Positions 1 to 10,318 of a stretch of DNA of 27,936 nt are shown in pieces (position 1 is the stretch's first letter; every line of letters starts with the position of its first letter). The notes beneath the pieces are model-generated. The model did no database searches and had not been told where the DNA came from. It saw nothing but the letters and a program-made list of their open reading frames with translations. A program made the position numbers and the translations under genes. The stretch spans positions 1 to 27,936 of the forward strand of contig CAZYJG010000011.1 in NCBI GenBank assembly GCA_964647745.1. Reading direction: 5' to 3'. This stretch comes from Thiopontia sp964647745. GTDB lineage: Bacteria > Pseudomonadota > Gammaproteobacteria > GCF-002020875.

Positions 1-595
1 AGACAATCTGCTCCACCCCCTCTGCCGAAAGCACAAGATTCTCCCCACCCAGCCCCGACTCAGTTGAGTGCAGCGCCTGCCGGATAATCTCCTCAATCGC
101 CTCACTGGTGAGCGGCTTGAGCCGATAGAGCCGTGCCCGCGAGAGCAGTGCGTTGTTAAGCTCAAAGGAGGGATTCTCGGTGGTCGCCCCTACAAAGGTG
201 AAGGTGCCATCCTCTACATGAGGCAGAAAGGCATCCTGCTGGCTCTTGTTGAAGCGGTGCACCTCATCGACAAAGAGCAGGGTTCCCCGGCCAAGCTGTC
301 TGGAATCTCTTGCCTGCTCGATGGCTGCACGAATCTCCCTGACCCCGGAGAGTACGGCCGAGATGGAGATGAAATCGGCATTGGAGTGGTTGGCAATCAG
401 TCGGGCCAGGGTGGTCTTCCCGGTACCGGGGGGGCCCCAGAAGAGCATGGAGTGGAGGTGACCACTCTCGATGACACTGCGCAGTGGCTTCCCCTCTCCC
501 AGCAGGTGCTGCTGCCCCCTGAATGCCTCCAGCGTGGCTGGACGCATGCGCTCTGCTAGTGGGGCAGGCACAACGCAGAGATCATGGATAGTCAC
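1..595 (-). CDS. rarA: Replication-associated recombination protein RarA/MgsA (AAA+ ATPase), C-terminus outside window
   Basis: AAA+ ATPase of the clamp-loader-like RarA/MgsA/WRNIP1 family, which acts at stalled replication forks. About 198 N-terminal residues are visible and the gene runs off the left edge. Seen: an N-terminal PLAERMRP block, Walker A GPPGTGKTT, Walker B LLFVDEVHRFNKSQQDAFLP, and sensor 1 GATTENPSFELN, all hallmarks of the family. The start is uncertain. A GTG at 595 overlaps the end of lolA and has a GAGGGGG ribosome site 8 nt upstream. A second in-frame GTG at 571 has no such site. The 595 start also gives an N-terminus of about the E. coli length. The gene follows ftsK and lolA on the same strand and is likely translationally coupled to lolA, an order common in gammaproteobacteria. 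Confidence 0.93.
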   Translation of the reverse strand, partial: MTIHDLCVVPAPLAERMRPATLEAFRGQQHLLGEGKPLRSVIESGHLHSMLFWGPPGTGKTTLARLIANHSNADFISISAVLSGVREIRAAIEQARDSRQLGRGTLLFVDEVHRFNKSQQDAFLPHVEDGTFTFVGATTENPSFELNNALLSRARLYRLKPLTSEAIEEIIRQALHSTESGLGGENLVLSAEGVEQIV

Positions 596-1208
596 CCACG
601 ACGTCCGCCCCCTCTGGGGGGAGGAAGCGGAACTGGTGGTCAGGCAGTGATGGGTTGAACAGAAGATCCACAAACTCGATCTGTGTCTTCTGTCCGAGGC
701 TATCCTCCAGCTCGATCACCTGCAACCGGGAGTCATCCATGCCCACCAGAAGATATTCAAAGCCACCCTCTCTCTCCCTTGGCACCAGCTCAATCCACTC
801 CAGATACCCCTTCTTCCCGGGATAGGCTCTTATTCCAATGTGGTAAATCTTGAACTGTTCCCGCAGGGGTTGCTGGCGAATCAACAGGTCCGCCGGGGTG
901 TTTGAGAGTGACTGCTGCTGGTGGCGCACAGTCACCTGCTCCAGGTCAGGGTCATGGATCCAGACCCGCCTGCCATCTGCAACAATCTCCTGAACAAACG
1001 GGGTCAGGGTCTGCCAGCGAAACCTTCCGGGGCGCTGCACCATCAGGGTGCCGTAGCTCTCCTCGATCAGACGTCCGGAGCTGTCCCTGACCCGCTGATG
1101 GAACCCCCCCTGCAGACTCTCCATCGAGGAGAAGTACTGCTCAAGGCTGCTCTCCAGTGGTGAGCCTGCCCAGCTGACAAGAGGGAGCAACAACAAAAAT
1201 CCCTGCAT
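582..1208 (-). CDS. lolA: Outer-membrane lipoprotein carrier protein LolA
   Basis: Periplasmic chaperone that takes lipoproteins from the LolCDE transporter and delivers them to LolB at the outer membrane. The 208-aa product has a short signal peptide (MQGFLLLLPLVSWAG) followed by the typical LolA start, LESSLEQYFSSMESLQGGFHQ. A PGRFRWQ block follows, with the beta-rich body and the C-terminal NPSLPDHQFRFLPPEGADV. The reading frame stays open upstream to 1355, but that extension crosses a large inverted repeat and would bury the signal peptide. The ATG at 1208 is therefore chosen; GGAAGG lies only 3 nt before it, so the ribosome site is imperfect. Length is normal for the family. It lies between ftsK and rarA, as in many gammaproteobacteria. 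Confidence 0.93.
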   Translation of the reverse strand: MQGFLLLLPLVSWAGSPLESSLEQYFSSMESLQGGFHQRVRDSSGRLIEESYGTLMVQRPGRFRWQTLTPFVQEIVADGRRVWIHDPDLEQVTVRHQQQSLSNTPADLLIRQQPLREQFKIYHIGIRAYPGKKGYLEWIELVPREREGGFEYLLVGMDDSRLQVIELEDSLGQKTQIEFVDLLFNPSLPDHQFRFLPPEGADVVGDYP

Positions 1209-1223
1209 GAACCTTCCGATAAC

Positions 1224-1324
1224 CAATGACAATCCTGTCCATACAGCACGCTCAGGCACATCCATGTGTCGCTCGGCTGCGGTCGTCCTGACCGCAGACG
1301 GCTGTCTGAACAGGATTGTCATTG
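1224..1324. repeat. 101-bp imperfect palindrome with 15-bp perfect terminal inverted repeats
   Basis: The arms CAATGACAATCCTGT (1224-1238) and ACAGGATTGTCATTG (1310-1324) are exact reverse complements. Inside them ACAGC (1243-1247) pairs with GCTGT (1301-1305), and CTGCGGTC (1277-1284) pairs with GACCGCAG (1290-1297) around a 5-nt loop. The whole element fills most of the ftsK-lolA gap. It could be an RNA structure between co-transcribed genes or a small non-coding repeat of the MITE/REP kind. Only one copy was noticed in this window. No T-run follows on the minus strand, so a simple terminator is unlikely. Confidence 0.7.
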
Positions 1325-1364
1325 CTTCTGCAACTGTTGACAGTAGCCGCAACAAAACCAGCTC

Positions 1365-3698
1365 CTAATCCATCTCTACCGGCGGTGGTGCCAGCACCTC
1401 ACGCTGACCATTGGATCCGACCGGCCCAACCACCCCGGCAATCTCCATTGCCTCCACCAGACGGGAGGCACGGTTATAGCCCACCCGCAGCCGTCTCTGA
1501 ACACCGGATACGGAGGCCCTGCGGCTCTCTGTCACGATTCGCACTGCATCATCATAGAGTGGATCCTCCTCGGCATCATCCACCCCTCCAGCTGCACCAC
1601 CCCCCTCACTGGCATCACCCGTGGTCAACACCTCCTCCACATATTGCGGCTCAGCGCCGGCCTTCAGATGCTCTACCACCCGGTGGACCTCATCGTCCCC
1701 AACAAAGGCGCTGTGGATGCGGATGGGGAGCCCTGCACCTGCCGGCAGGTAGAGCATGTCGCCCATTCCAAGCAGGTTCTCCGCCCCCATCTGGTCGAGG
1801 ATGACGCGAGAGTCCATGCGTGATGAGACCTGGAAGGCGATACGGGTCGGGATATTGGATTTGATCAGCCCGGTAATGACGTCCACCGACGGACGCTGGG
1901 TGGCAAGCACCAGATGGAGACCAGCCGCGCGTGCCTTCTGGGCGATACGGACGATCAGATCCTCCACCTTCTTGCCCACCTGCATCATCAGATCGGCAAA
2001 CTCATCGACAATCACCACAATGTAGGGGAGATGCTCCAGGGTTGGAGGGGGTTCACCCTCAACTGCCTGATGGAGGGGATCGGCCAGCGGTGCGCCGGAA
2101 TCGATCGCCTCGGTCACCTTCTTGTTGTAGCCCCCGAGGCTGCGCACACCCAGCGCAGACATCAGCTGGTAGCGGCGCTCCATCTCTGCCACACACCAGC
2201 GCAGTGCACTGGCCGCCTCATTCATGTCGGTCACCACCGGGGCCAGCAGATGGGGGATCCCCTCATAGACCGAGAGCTCCAGCATCTTTGGGTCCACCAT
2301 GATGATGCGCACATGCTCCGGGGAGTATTTGTAGAGCAGGCTGAGCACCATGGTGTTGACGCTGACCGACTTGCCTGATCCCGTGGTTCCCGCAACCAGC
2401 AGGTGGGGCATTCTTGCCAGATCGGCAACCACCGGCTGCCCGCCGATATCCTTGCCCAGAGCGAGGGTCAACGCCCCCTTGGAGTGGTCATACTGCTGGG
2501 AGGCGAGGATCTCGGAGAGGAATACCGTCTCCCTGACCTCGTTGGGAATCTCCAGGCCAATGGTCGGCTTGCCGGGAATCACCTCAACCACGCGCACCCG
2601 CTGCAGACTCAGGGAGCGGGCCAGGTCATTGGAGAGGCCGGTAATCTTGCTTGCCTTCAGCCCTGGGGCCGGCATCAGCTCAAAGCGGGTGATGACCGGG
2701 CCGGGCTGAACAGCGACCACCTCAACCTCGACACCAAAATCCTTCAGCTTGAGCTCCACCTGACGCGAGATGACCTGAAGGGTCTCATCGGAAAAGCCGC
2801 TCTCCTGCTGTATCGCACGACTCAACAGCGAGAGCGGTGGTGGTATGGAGGAGCCATCAACTGCAAAGGTTGTGGGGAGCTCCTCAAACAGGGAGCCCTG
2901 GGTCTCCTTCAGCGCCCGCTCACTGATCTCGACCGACCCCAGCTTGGGCTCGATCTTCGGTCTCTTCTGCTTGCGTGCCTTTTTCCGCTCCTTTCTGACC
3001 TCCTCGCCACGACTCTCCCTTGCCAGACGTGCTGCCTTCCAGTCCTGTATCCGGCCCGGGATGGAACGCAGCAGCACAACCGCCTCCAGCACTGCGCCTC
3101 CCATCCGGTCCATCAGGGCAAACCAGGAGAGGTGGGTAAAGATGGAGACCCCGGCAAGGAAGATGGCCAACAGAAAAACAGTACTGCCAAACGGCCCCAT
3201 GATGGAGGAGAGGCCACTGCCCACCCAGTTCCCCAGAATACCTCCTGTCTGTGCCGGAAAGTCGGCATCAAAACGGTGAAAGTGAAGCCAGGAGATTCCA
3301 CAGCCACCCATGATGGTCATCAGGAACCCTCCGCTACGGATTGCCAGCAGGTGGGGCTGATAGCGCAGCAGGCGGGCCCGATCAACAAAGAGCAGCCAGC
3401 CGATCCATCCGACAATGGGGGGGATGATCCAGGCCATCACCCCGAGAATGGTATAGAGCACATCGGCAAACCAGGCACCAACCACACCCCCCGCATTGAT
3501 ATAGTGATCTACAGGGGCACGGTAGTTCCAGGCTGGATCATTGGGGCTAAAGGTGAAGAGTGAGACCAGCAGATAGAGGGTGATCGCAAGGCTGATAAAG
3601 AGGGCGCCCTCGCGCAGGCCACGACTTACATGAGAGGTATTGGCAGCAGGATTCGCCCGACTCTGGCTCTTGCGACTCTTCTTTCTGGTTGTTGCCAA
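1365..3698 (-). CDS. ftsK: DNA translocase FtsK
   Basis: Septum-anchored double-stranded DNA pump that clears the terminus region and activates XerCD at dif. Seen: an N-terminal membrane domain with about four hydrophobic spans in roughly the first 200 residues, and a charged linker (Lys/Arg-rich, then Glu-rich). The motor has Walker A GTTGSGKS and Walker B IVVIVDEFADL. A C-terminal winged-helix gamma domain (DPLYDDAVRIVTESRRASVS onward) reads KOPS. At about 777 aa it is the short-linker form usual outside the enterics. Start choice: a TTG at 3698 follows GGGGGAG by 6 nt and gives an ATTRKKSRKS N-terminus. The upstream ATG at 3731 has no ribosome site and abuts a hairpin, but cannot be excluded. 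Confidence 0.96.
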   Translation of the reverse strand: MATTRKKSRKSQSRANPAANTSHVSRGLREGALFISLAITLYLLVSLFTFSPNDPAWNYRAPVDHYINAGGVVGAWFADVLYTILGVMAWIIPPIVGWIGWLLFVDRARLLRYQPHLLAIRSGGFLMTIMGGCGISWLHFHRFDADFPAQTGGILGNWVGSGLSSIMGPFGSTVFLLAIFLAGVSIFTHLSWFALMDRMGGAVLEAVVLLRSIPGRIQDWKAARLARESRGEEVRKERKKARKQKRPKIEPKLGSVEISERALKETQGSLFEELPTTFAVDGSSIPPPLSLLSRAIQQESGFSDETLQVISRQVELKLKDFGVEVEVVAVQPGPVITRFELMPAPGLKASKITGLSNDLARSLSLQRVRVVEVIPGKPTIGLEIPNEVRETVFLSEILASQQYDHSKGALTLALGKDIGGQPVVADLARMPHLLVAGTTGSGKSVSVNTMVLSLLYKYSPEHVRIIMVDPKMLELSVYEGIPHLLAPVVTDMNEAASALRWCVAEMERRYQLMSALGVRSLGGYNKKVTEAIDSGAPLADPLHQAVEGEPPPTLEHLPYIVVIVDEFADLMMQVGKKVEDLIVRIAQKARAAGLHLVLATQRPSVDVITGLIKSNIPTRIAFQVSSRMDSRVILDQMGAENLLGMGDMLYLPAGAGLPIRIHSAFVGDDEVHRVVEHLKAGAEPQYVEEVLTTGDASEGGGAAGGVDDAEEDPLYDDAVRIVTESRRASVSGVQRRLRVGYNRASRLVEAMEIAGVVGPVGSNGQREVLAPPPVEMD

Positions 3699-3732
3699 CA
3701 GGATCTCCCCCGGTGTTATGGTGACTTGCATT

Positions 3733-3759
3733 TTAACCCGGAGAGGGATCCCGGGTTAA
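3733..3759. repeat. 9-bp perfect inverted repeat upstream of ftsK
   Basis: TTAACCCGG (3733-3741) and CCGGGTTAA (3751-3759) form a perfect stem around a 9-nt loop. In the ftsK transcript this hairpin lies in the leader, about 35 nt before the preferred TTG start and directly before the alternative ATG at 3731. No T-run follows on either strand, so it is not an obvious terminator for ald. The rest of 3760-3899 holds no gene, and I see no clear promoter there. Confidence 0.6.
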
Positions 3760-3899
3760 CGGATTTATCAAAAAAGCAGTTATTTTCTTGACAGTTCCAT
3801 TCCATGTTCTACTCTCTGGTGGAGTCTCATCCACATCCGTTCAGTGTATAAATCAGAGGCAGCCAGGCACACACGAACCGTATGATGGGTGAGGCTCTT

Positions 3900-4973
3900 C
3901 TATGCCCGCAATCCACGCAGCCCGGGATAGACCACCTCCCCGCTCTCCACATTGACCCCCTCTGTCAGTGGCGCATGTGCTCTCCACTCTGGCTGACTCA
4001 ACTTGACTACCCAGGGGAGAATTGCTGCAGATAGTGCCTCGGTCGCGGTTCGGGGTACTGCACCGGGCATGTTGGTGACCCCAAAGTGGGTGACGCCATC
4101 GACCCGAAAGGTGGGGGCTGAATAGGTGGTGGGACGGGTGGTCTCGATACAGCCACCCTGGTCCACCGAGATGTCGATCACCACACTCCCTGCCTCCATC
4201 TGCCGGACCATCCCGGCCGAGACCAGTTTCGGGGCCCGCTCACCCCTGATCAGCACCGCACCGACCAGAAGATCTGCTGCTGCCACCTGCTCCCTGATGT
4301 TCTCCTCTGTAGAGAAGAGGCCGCTAACGTTACCGCCCATTCCCTCAACACGATCAATGTTGCCCTGGCTATGCTCCAGCACGGTCACCCTGGCCCCCAG
4401 TGCGGAGGCCACCTGTATTGCGGCAGATCCGGCAACCCCACCCCCCAGAATGACCACATGACCCGGGGCAACCCCGTCAACCCCACCCAGCAGGACCCCC
4501 TTTCCCCCTTCGGACTGGTGCAGCAGACGGGCCCCAATCTGTACCGAAAGCTTTCCGGCAATGGCACTCATCGGGGTCAGGAGTGGCAGCCTGCCATCCA
4601 CCTCAACCGTCTCGAAGCCAATCGCAGTCAGCCCGATACCGCAGAGCGCATCCATCAACTCGAGCTCTGCAGCCAGATGGAGAAAGCAGAAGAGGAGGTG
4701 CTCCTCCCGCAACAGGGAAAGCTCTTCAGGCTGTGGCTCCTTGACCTTGACGATCAGCTGCGACTTTCCATAGAGCGAGACCGCATCCGGAAGAATCACT
4801 GCACCTGCAGTGCGGTACTGTTGATCGGAAAATCCGCTTGCCTCTCCGGCCCTGCTCTCAACATGGAGAGTGGCACCCTGGGCAACCAGGGCGGAGACCG
4901 CCTCTGGCGTCAGCGCAACCCGCCCCTCATGGGATCTGACCTCACGCGGGACACCAATTATTGAGCCATTCAT
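3900..4973 (-). CDS. ald: Alanine dehydrogenase
   Basis: NAD-dependent oxidative deamination of L-alanine to pyruvate and ammonium, or the reverse. The 357-aa product carries the family N-terminus (IGVPREVRSHEGRVALTP), the substrate-site region FCFLHLAAELEL and the SAIAGKLSVQIGA block. Its NAD-binding Rossmann motif is VVILGGGVAGSAAIQ. The C-terminal DQGGCIETTRPTTY and HFGVTNMPGAVPRTAT stretches are also diagnostic. The ATG at 4973 follows GGGG by 7 nt; an in-frame TTG lies two codons upstream. Length is slightly below the usual 370 or so. It is divergent from trxB with only 55 bp between starts, so the two may share control sequences. Confidence 0.95.
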   Translation of the reverse strand: MNGSIIGVPREVRSHEGRVALTPEAVSALVAQGATLHVESRAGEASGFSDQQYRTAGAVILPDAVSLYGKSQLIVKVKEPQPEELSLLREEHLLFCFLHLAAELELMDALCGIGLTAIGFETVEVDGRLPLLTPMSAIAGKLSVQIGARLLHQSEGGKGVLLGGVDGVAPGHVVILGGGVAGSAAIQVASALGARVTVLEHSQGNIDRVEGMGGNVSGLFSTEENIREQVAAADLLVGAVLIRGERAPKLVSAGMVRQMEAGSVVIDISVDQGGCIETTRPTTYSAPTFRVDGVTHFGVTNMPGAVPRTATEALSAAILPWVVKLSQPEWRAHAPLTEGVNVESGEVVYPGLRGLRA

Positions 4974-5028
4974 GTACAATCCCCATCATAAAATTGCTTC
5001 TCAAAACGGAATTGAACTGGAGTTTATC

Positions 5029-6003
5029 ATGAGCGAAGTCAAACACTGCCCCCTTCTGATTCTGGGTTCCGGGCCTGCCGGATATACCGCTGCGATCTAT
5101 GCCGCACGCGCCAATCTGAAGCCCACCCTGATTACCGGAATGCAGCAGGGTGGACAGCTGACCACCACTACCGAGGTGGACAACTGGCCCGGTGAACCGG
5201 AGGGGATTCAGGGGCCTGAGCTGATGGACAAGATGCTGAAGCAGGCTGAGCGCTTTGAGACCGAGATCATATTCGACATGATCCAGAGCATTGACTTCAA
5301 TGCCTGCCCCTACGAGCTGAAGGGGGACATGGGAAGCTACAGCTGTGATGCCCTGATCATCTCCACCGGCGCCTCTGCAATGTACCTTGGACTGGAGTCG
5401 GAGCAGAAATTCATGGGGCGTGGTGTCTCTGGCTGTGCAACCTGTGACGGCTTCTTCTACAAGGGGCAGGATGTCTGTGTGGTTGGTGGCGGAAACTCGG
5501 CAGTCGAGGAGGCGATCTACCTCTCCCATATTGCCAACCATGTGACCATCATCCACCGTCGCGACAGCTTCAGCGCCGAGAAGATCCTCTCTGATCGCAT
5601 CCAGCAGATGGCAGCGGCCGCGGATGGAAACATCTCCATCGAGTGGAACTCGGAGCTGGATGAGGTACTGGGTGATGACAGTGGTGTCACCGGGGTACGG
5701 ATCCGCAACCGGGTGGAAGAGAGCACCAGGGAGATCGACCTGAGCGGTGTCTTTATCGCCATTGGCCACAAACCCAACACCGACATGTTCAAGGGTCAGC
5801 TCGACATGGAGAATGGCTACATCACGGTACGCAACAGTGATCGTCACTATGCAACCGGCACCAACAAATCCGGCGTCTTCGCTGCCGGCGACTGTGCAGA
5901 TCCGATCTATCGTCAGGCTGTCACCTCTGCCGGGAGTGGCTGCATGGCCGCACTGGATGCCGAGCACTTCCTCGACAACCTGGACACGGTCTGTACCGAC
6001 TAA
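5029..6003 (+). CDS. trxB: Thioredoxin reductase (NADPH)
   Basis: Low-molecular-weight FAD flavoenzyme that reduces thioredoxin with NADPH. The 324-aa length is typical. Seen: FAD-binding GSGPAG at residues 13-18, the redox pair CATC (C136 and C139) in GCATCDGFFYKG, the NADPH-binding VVGGGNSAVEEA, the HRRDSF segment, and the C-terminal FAD motif GVFAAGDCADPIYRQ. The ATG at 5029 follows TGGAG by 7 nt; a longer reading frame upstream overlaps ald and is not needed. It is followed after 13 nt by aat. The trxB-aat-infA-clpA neighbourhood resembles the enteric arrangement around clpA, infA, aat and trxB. Confidence 0.97.
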   Translation: MSEVKHCPLLILGSGPAGYTAAIYAARANLKPTLITGMQQGGQLTTTTEVDNWPGEPEGIQGPELMDKMLKQAERFETEIIFDMIQSIDFNACPYELKGDMGSYSCDALIISTGASAMYLGLESEQKFMGRGVSGCATCDGFFYKGQDVCVVGGGNSAVEEAIYLSHIANHVTIIHRRDSFSAEKILSDRIQQMAAAADGNISIEWNSELDEVLGDDSGVTGVRIRNRVEESTREIDLSGVFIAIGHKPNTDMFKGQLDMENGYITVRNSDRHYATGTNKSGVFAAGDCADPIYRQAVTSAGSGCMAALDAEHFLDNLDTVCTD

Positions 6004-6016
6004 TCCCCGTTAACCT

Positions 6017-6742
6017 GTGGGGGGCAATCGACTCCACCATCTTGGGAGTGGTCCAGAGGCCCCCTTTCCTCCCATCCACCTTGCACTGGATGAGCCCAGC
6101 GGGCTGCTTGCCGTTGGCGGTGACCTGACCCCAGAGCGACTGCTCTCCGCCTACCGACAGGGGATCTTCCCCTGGTACAGTGATGGAGACCCCATTCTCT
6201 GGTGGTCCCCTGCCCCGCGCGCTGTCCTCTTCCCGGACGAGCTCCACATCCCGCGCAGCCTGAAAAAGCGGATCCGACAGCGCCCCTTCCAGATCACCCT
6301 GGACCGGGACTTCCCCGCCGTCATTCGGGGCTGTGCTGCCCCCCGCAAGGATGATATTCGTGGCCCGGGAACCTGGATTACAAGGGAGATGTCTGAGGCC
6401 TATATCCGACTCCACCGGATGGGGCATGCCCACTCCATAGAGTGCTGGGAGGATGGCGCACTGGTCGGTGGCCTCTACGGGATCTCCATCGGCTGCCTGT
6501 TCTGCGGTGAATCAATGTTCAGCCGCTCCAGCGACGCATCGAAGATTGCCCTGGTGGCCCTGGTGGAGAAGGCAACCGAGGTCGGGATCGGATTGATTGA
6601 CATACAGATGATGACCCCCCATCTGCAGCGGCTGGGGGCACGGGAGATCTCCCGTACCGAGTACCAGAGGCTGCTTGCCGAGCTGGCCTCAGATCCGGGT
6701 GAAACCGTAAACTGGGACACGCTACCCCTGATTCATGTATAA
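6017..6742 (+). CDS. aat: Leucyl/phenylalanyl-tRNA-protein transferase
   Basis: Transfers Leu or Phe from aminoacyl-tRNA to N-terminal Lys/Arg of proteins, creating N-degrons for ClpS-ClpAP. The 241-aa product shows LLAVGGDLTPERLLSAYRQG, IFPWYSDGDPILWWSPAPRA, GTWITREMSEAYIRLH, GHAHSIECW and LFCGESMFSR, the classic signature series. The start is a GTG at 6017 with no strong ribosome site; PFPPIHLAL begins about 16 residues later, as expected for the family. The stop codon lies inside the -10 box of the infA promoter. Its presence beside clpA and clpS puts the maker, adaptor and protease of the N-end rule in one locus. Confidence 0.96.
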   Translation: MGGNRLHHLGSGPEAPFPPIHLALDEPSGLLAVGGDLTPERLLSAYRQGIFPWYSDGDPILWWSPAPRAVLFPDELHIPRSLKKRIRQRPFQITLDRDFPAVIRGCAAPRKDDIRGPGTWITREMSEAYIRLHRMGHAHSIECWEDGALVGGLYGISIGCLFCGESMFSRSSDASKIALVALVEKATEVGIGLIDIQMMTPHLQRLGAREISRTEYQRLLAELASDPGETVNWDTLPLIHV

Positions 6743-6743
6743 T
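6714..6743 (+). promoter_or_regulatory. Sigma-70-type promoter for infA
   Basis: The -10 box TATAAT (6738-6743) matches consensus exactly. A -35-like GGGACA (6714-6719, 4 of 6) lies 18 bp upstream. It overlaps the last codons and stop of aat. It leaves a leader of about 40 nt before the infA start at 6791. The exact -10 makes it credible; the -35 is modest. Confidence 0.6.
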
Positions 6744-6790
6744 TCCGCACCTTCTTAGAAACAGCGCAAGCAAATTAACAGTTAACAGGT

Positions 6791-7009
6791 ATGGCAAAAG
6801 AAGAACATATTGAGATGGAAGGGACGGTTATCGAGAACCTGCCCAACACCACCTTCAAGGTGGAGCTGGAAAATGGACACACGGTGATTGCCCATATCTC
6901 CGGAAAGATGCGAAAGCATTACATCCGGATTCTCAAGGGTGACAAGGTAACTGTTGCCCTGACCCCCTACGATCTCTCCAAGGGACGGATCGTCTTCCGC
7001 GCGCGTTAA
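6791..7009 (+). CDS. infA: Translation initiation factor IF-1
   Basis: OB-fold protein that binds the 30S A site during initiation. The 72-aa product has the full canonical length and sequence: MAKEEHIEMEGTVIENLPN, the HISGKMRKHYIRIL core, and the C-terminal DLSKGRIVFRAR. It stands downstream of aat with its own promoter and converges on clpA, whose stop is 11 nt away. No terminator hairpin is visible in that gap. Confidence 0.98.
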   Translation: MAKEEHIEMEGTVIENLPNTTFKVELENGHTVIAHISGKMRKHYIRILKGDKVTVALTPYDLSKGRIVFRAR

Positions 7010-7020
7010 CTGGCGGGGAT

Positions 7021-9315
<2,295 letters not shown>

Positions 9316-9327
9316 CCGAAACCTCCA

Positions 9328-9651
9328 TCAGACCCGCTCCAGTGAACTGACCAGCGGGTGTTGATTTTCACGCGCATGGTCATTGACCTGCGCCACCTTG
9401 GTCTCGGCTATCTCACGACTGAAGGTTCCGCACACCCCCTTGCCACGGGTATGGACATGAAGCATCACCTGGGTTGCCTGCTCGCTATCCATCCTGAAGA
9501 AACGCTGCAATACCTCGACCACGAAATCCATTGGGGTGTAATCATCATTCAGCAGAATGACCCGATAGCGGGAGGGTTCCTGCAACTTCGGACGCGCCTC
9601 CTGGAGATCCAGCTCTGTATGGTGAATGGGGCCAATTTCGTGACTACTCAT
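9328..9651 (-). CDS. clpS: ClpA adaptor protein ClpS
   Basis: Adaptor that recognises N-terminal Leu, Phe, Tyr and Trp and hands substrates to ClpAP. The 107-aa product has the diagnostic YRVILLNDDYTPMDFVVEVL, the HVHTRGKGVCG segment and the C-terminal ETKVAQVNDHAREN. The N-degron pocket residues of the NDDYTPM loop and the conserved His are intact. It is the first gene of the clpSA pair. The 133-bp gap to rluE (divergent) holds no obvious convincing promoter for this gene. Confidence 0.97.
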   Translation of the reverse strand: MSSHEIGPIHHTELDLQEARPKLQEPSRYRVILLNDDYTPMDFVVEVLQRFFRMDSEQATQVMLHVHTRGKGVCGTFSREIAETKVAQVNDHARENQHPLVSSLERV

Positions 9652-9784
9652 AACAATCCACTATGGGTCCTTATCAACGCTTTTCAACCACAACCCCGGA
9701 AATTTATGATGAGCTCAGGGGTTCTGTATTCTCTTCTCATTACTGAATATACTACCGGATCAGACCAGTTCCTAGCCTATTTTC

Positions 9785-10318
9785 GTGATTATTCTCTTCA
9801 ACAAACCCTACAATGTCCTGACACAGTTTCGTGACCAGGAGGGGCGCCCTACCCTGGGGGATTACATCCCGCTGAAGGGGGTCTATCCGGCCGGGCGGCT
9901 GGATCGCGACAGTGAAGGGCTGCTGATCCTGACGGATGATGGAAAACTGCAGGCCCGGATCAGCCACCCCAGACACAAGATGGAGAAGTGCTACTGGGTA
10001 CAGGTTGAGGGGATTCCGAATGAGACGGCGCTGCAGCAACTCAGAGAGGGGGTGACACTCAAGGATGGGAAGACCGCACCGGCAACGGCAGAGAGAATCG
10101 ATGCCCCTGATCTATGGCCAAGAACCCCGCCAATCCGGGAGCGAAAATCGGTTCCAGACAGCTGGATTGAGCTGCGCATCCGTGAGGGAAAGAACCGCCA
10201 GGTTCGGCGCATGACGGCGGCTGTTGGCTACCCCACCCTGCGCCTGATCCGGGTTGCCATCGGCAACTGGGCCCTTGGTGATCTGCAGCCCGGAGAGTGG
10301 CAGAGGGTTGAGCCGTGA
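9785..10318 (+). CDS. rluE: 23S rRNA pseudouridine synthase, RluE/RluB family
   Basis: Isomerises a specific uridine of 23S rRNA (U2457 in the E. coli RluE case). The 177-aa product starts directly at the catalytic domain with LFNKPYNVLTQFRDQEGRPT. The catalytic loop is GRLDRDSEGLLILTDDG (Asp at residue 40), and it ends with KNRQVRRMTAAVGYPTLRLIR. There is no N-terminal S4 domain, which favours RluE over RluB/RluF. The start is a GTG at 9785 because an in-frame TAG lies four codons upstream; no ribosome site precedes it. A -10-like TATACT lies at 9748-9753. The stop overlaps the GTG start of mnmA, indicating coupling. Confidence 0.92.
   Translation: MIILFNKPYNVLTQFRDQEGRPTLGDYIPLKGVYPAGRLDRDSEGLLILTDDGKLQARISHPRHKMEKCYWVQVEGIPNETALQQLREGVTLKDGKTAPATAERIDAPDLWPRTPPIRERKSVPDSWIELRIREGKNRQVRRMTAAVGYPTLRLIRVAIGNWALGDLQPGEWQRVEP

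Noticed and set aside
68..559. Plus-strand frame at the left edge
   Set aside because: The reverse strand encodes RarA with Walker A and B motifs across the same bases.
2403..3563. Long open frame (386 codons) on the plus strand opposite ftsK
   Set aside because: It is antisense to a clear ftsK, has low-complexity His/Gln/Gly-rich composition and no domain; it is a by-product of GC-rich codon use.
4975..4980. TACAAT as a -10 for trxB
   Set aside because: No acceptable -35 lies 16-18 bp upstream, so I did not list it as a promoter.
4942..5967. 341-codon minus-strand frame opposite trxB
   Set aside because: Antisense shadow of trxB with no motif.
9660..9687. Possible minus-strand promoter for clpS (TTGAAA, 16 bp, CATAGT)
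   Set aside because: The start would fall within a few bases of the clpS ATG and leave no room for a ribosome site.
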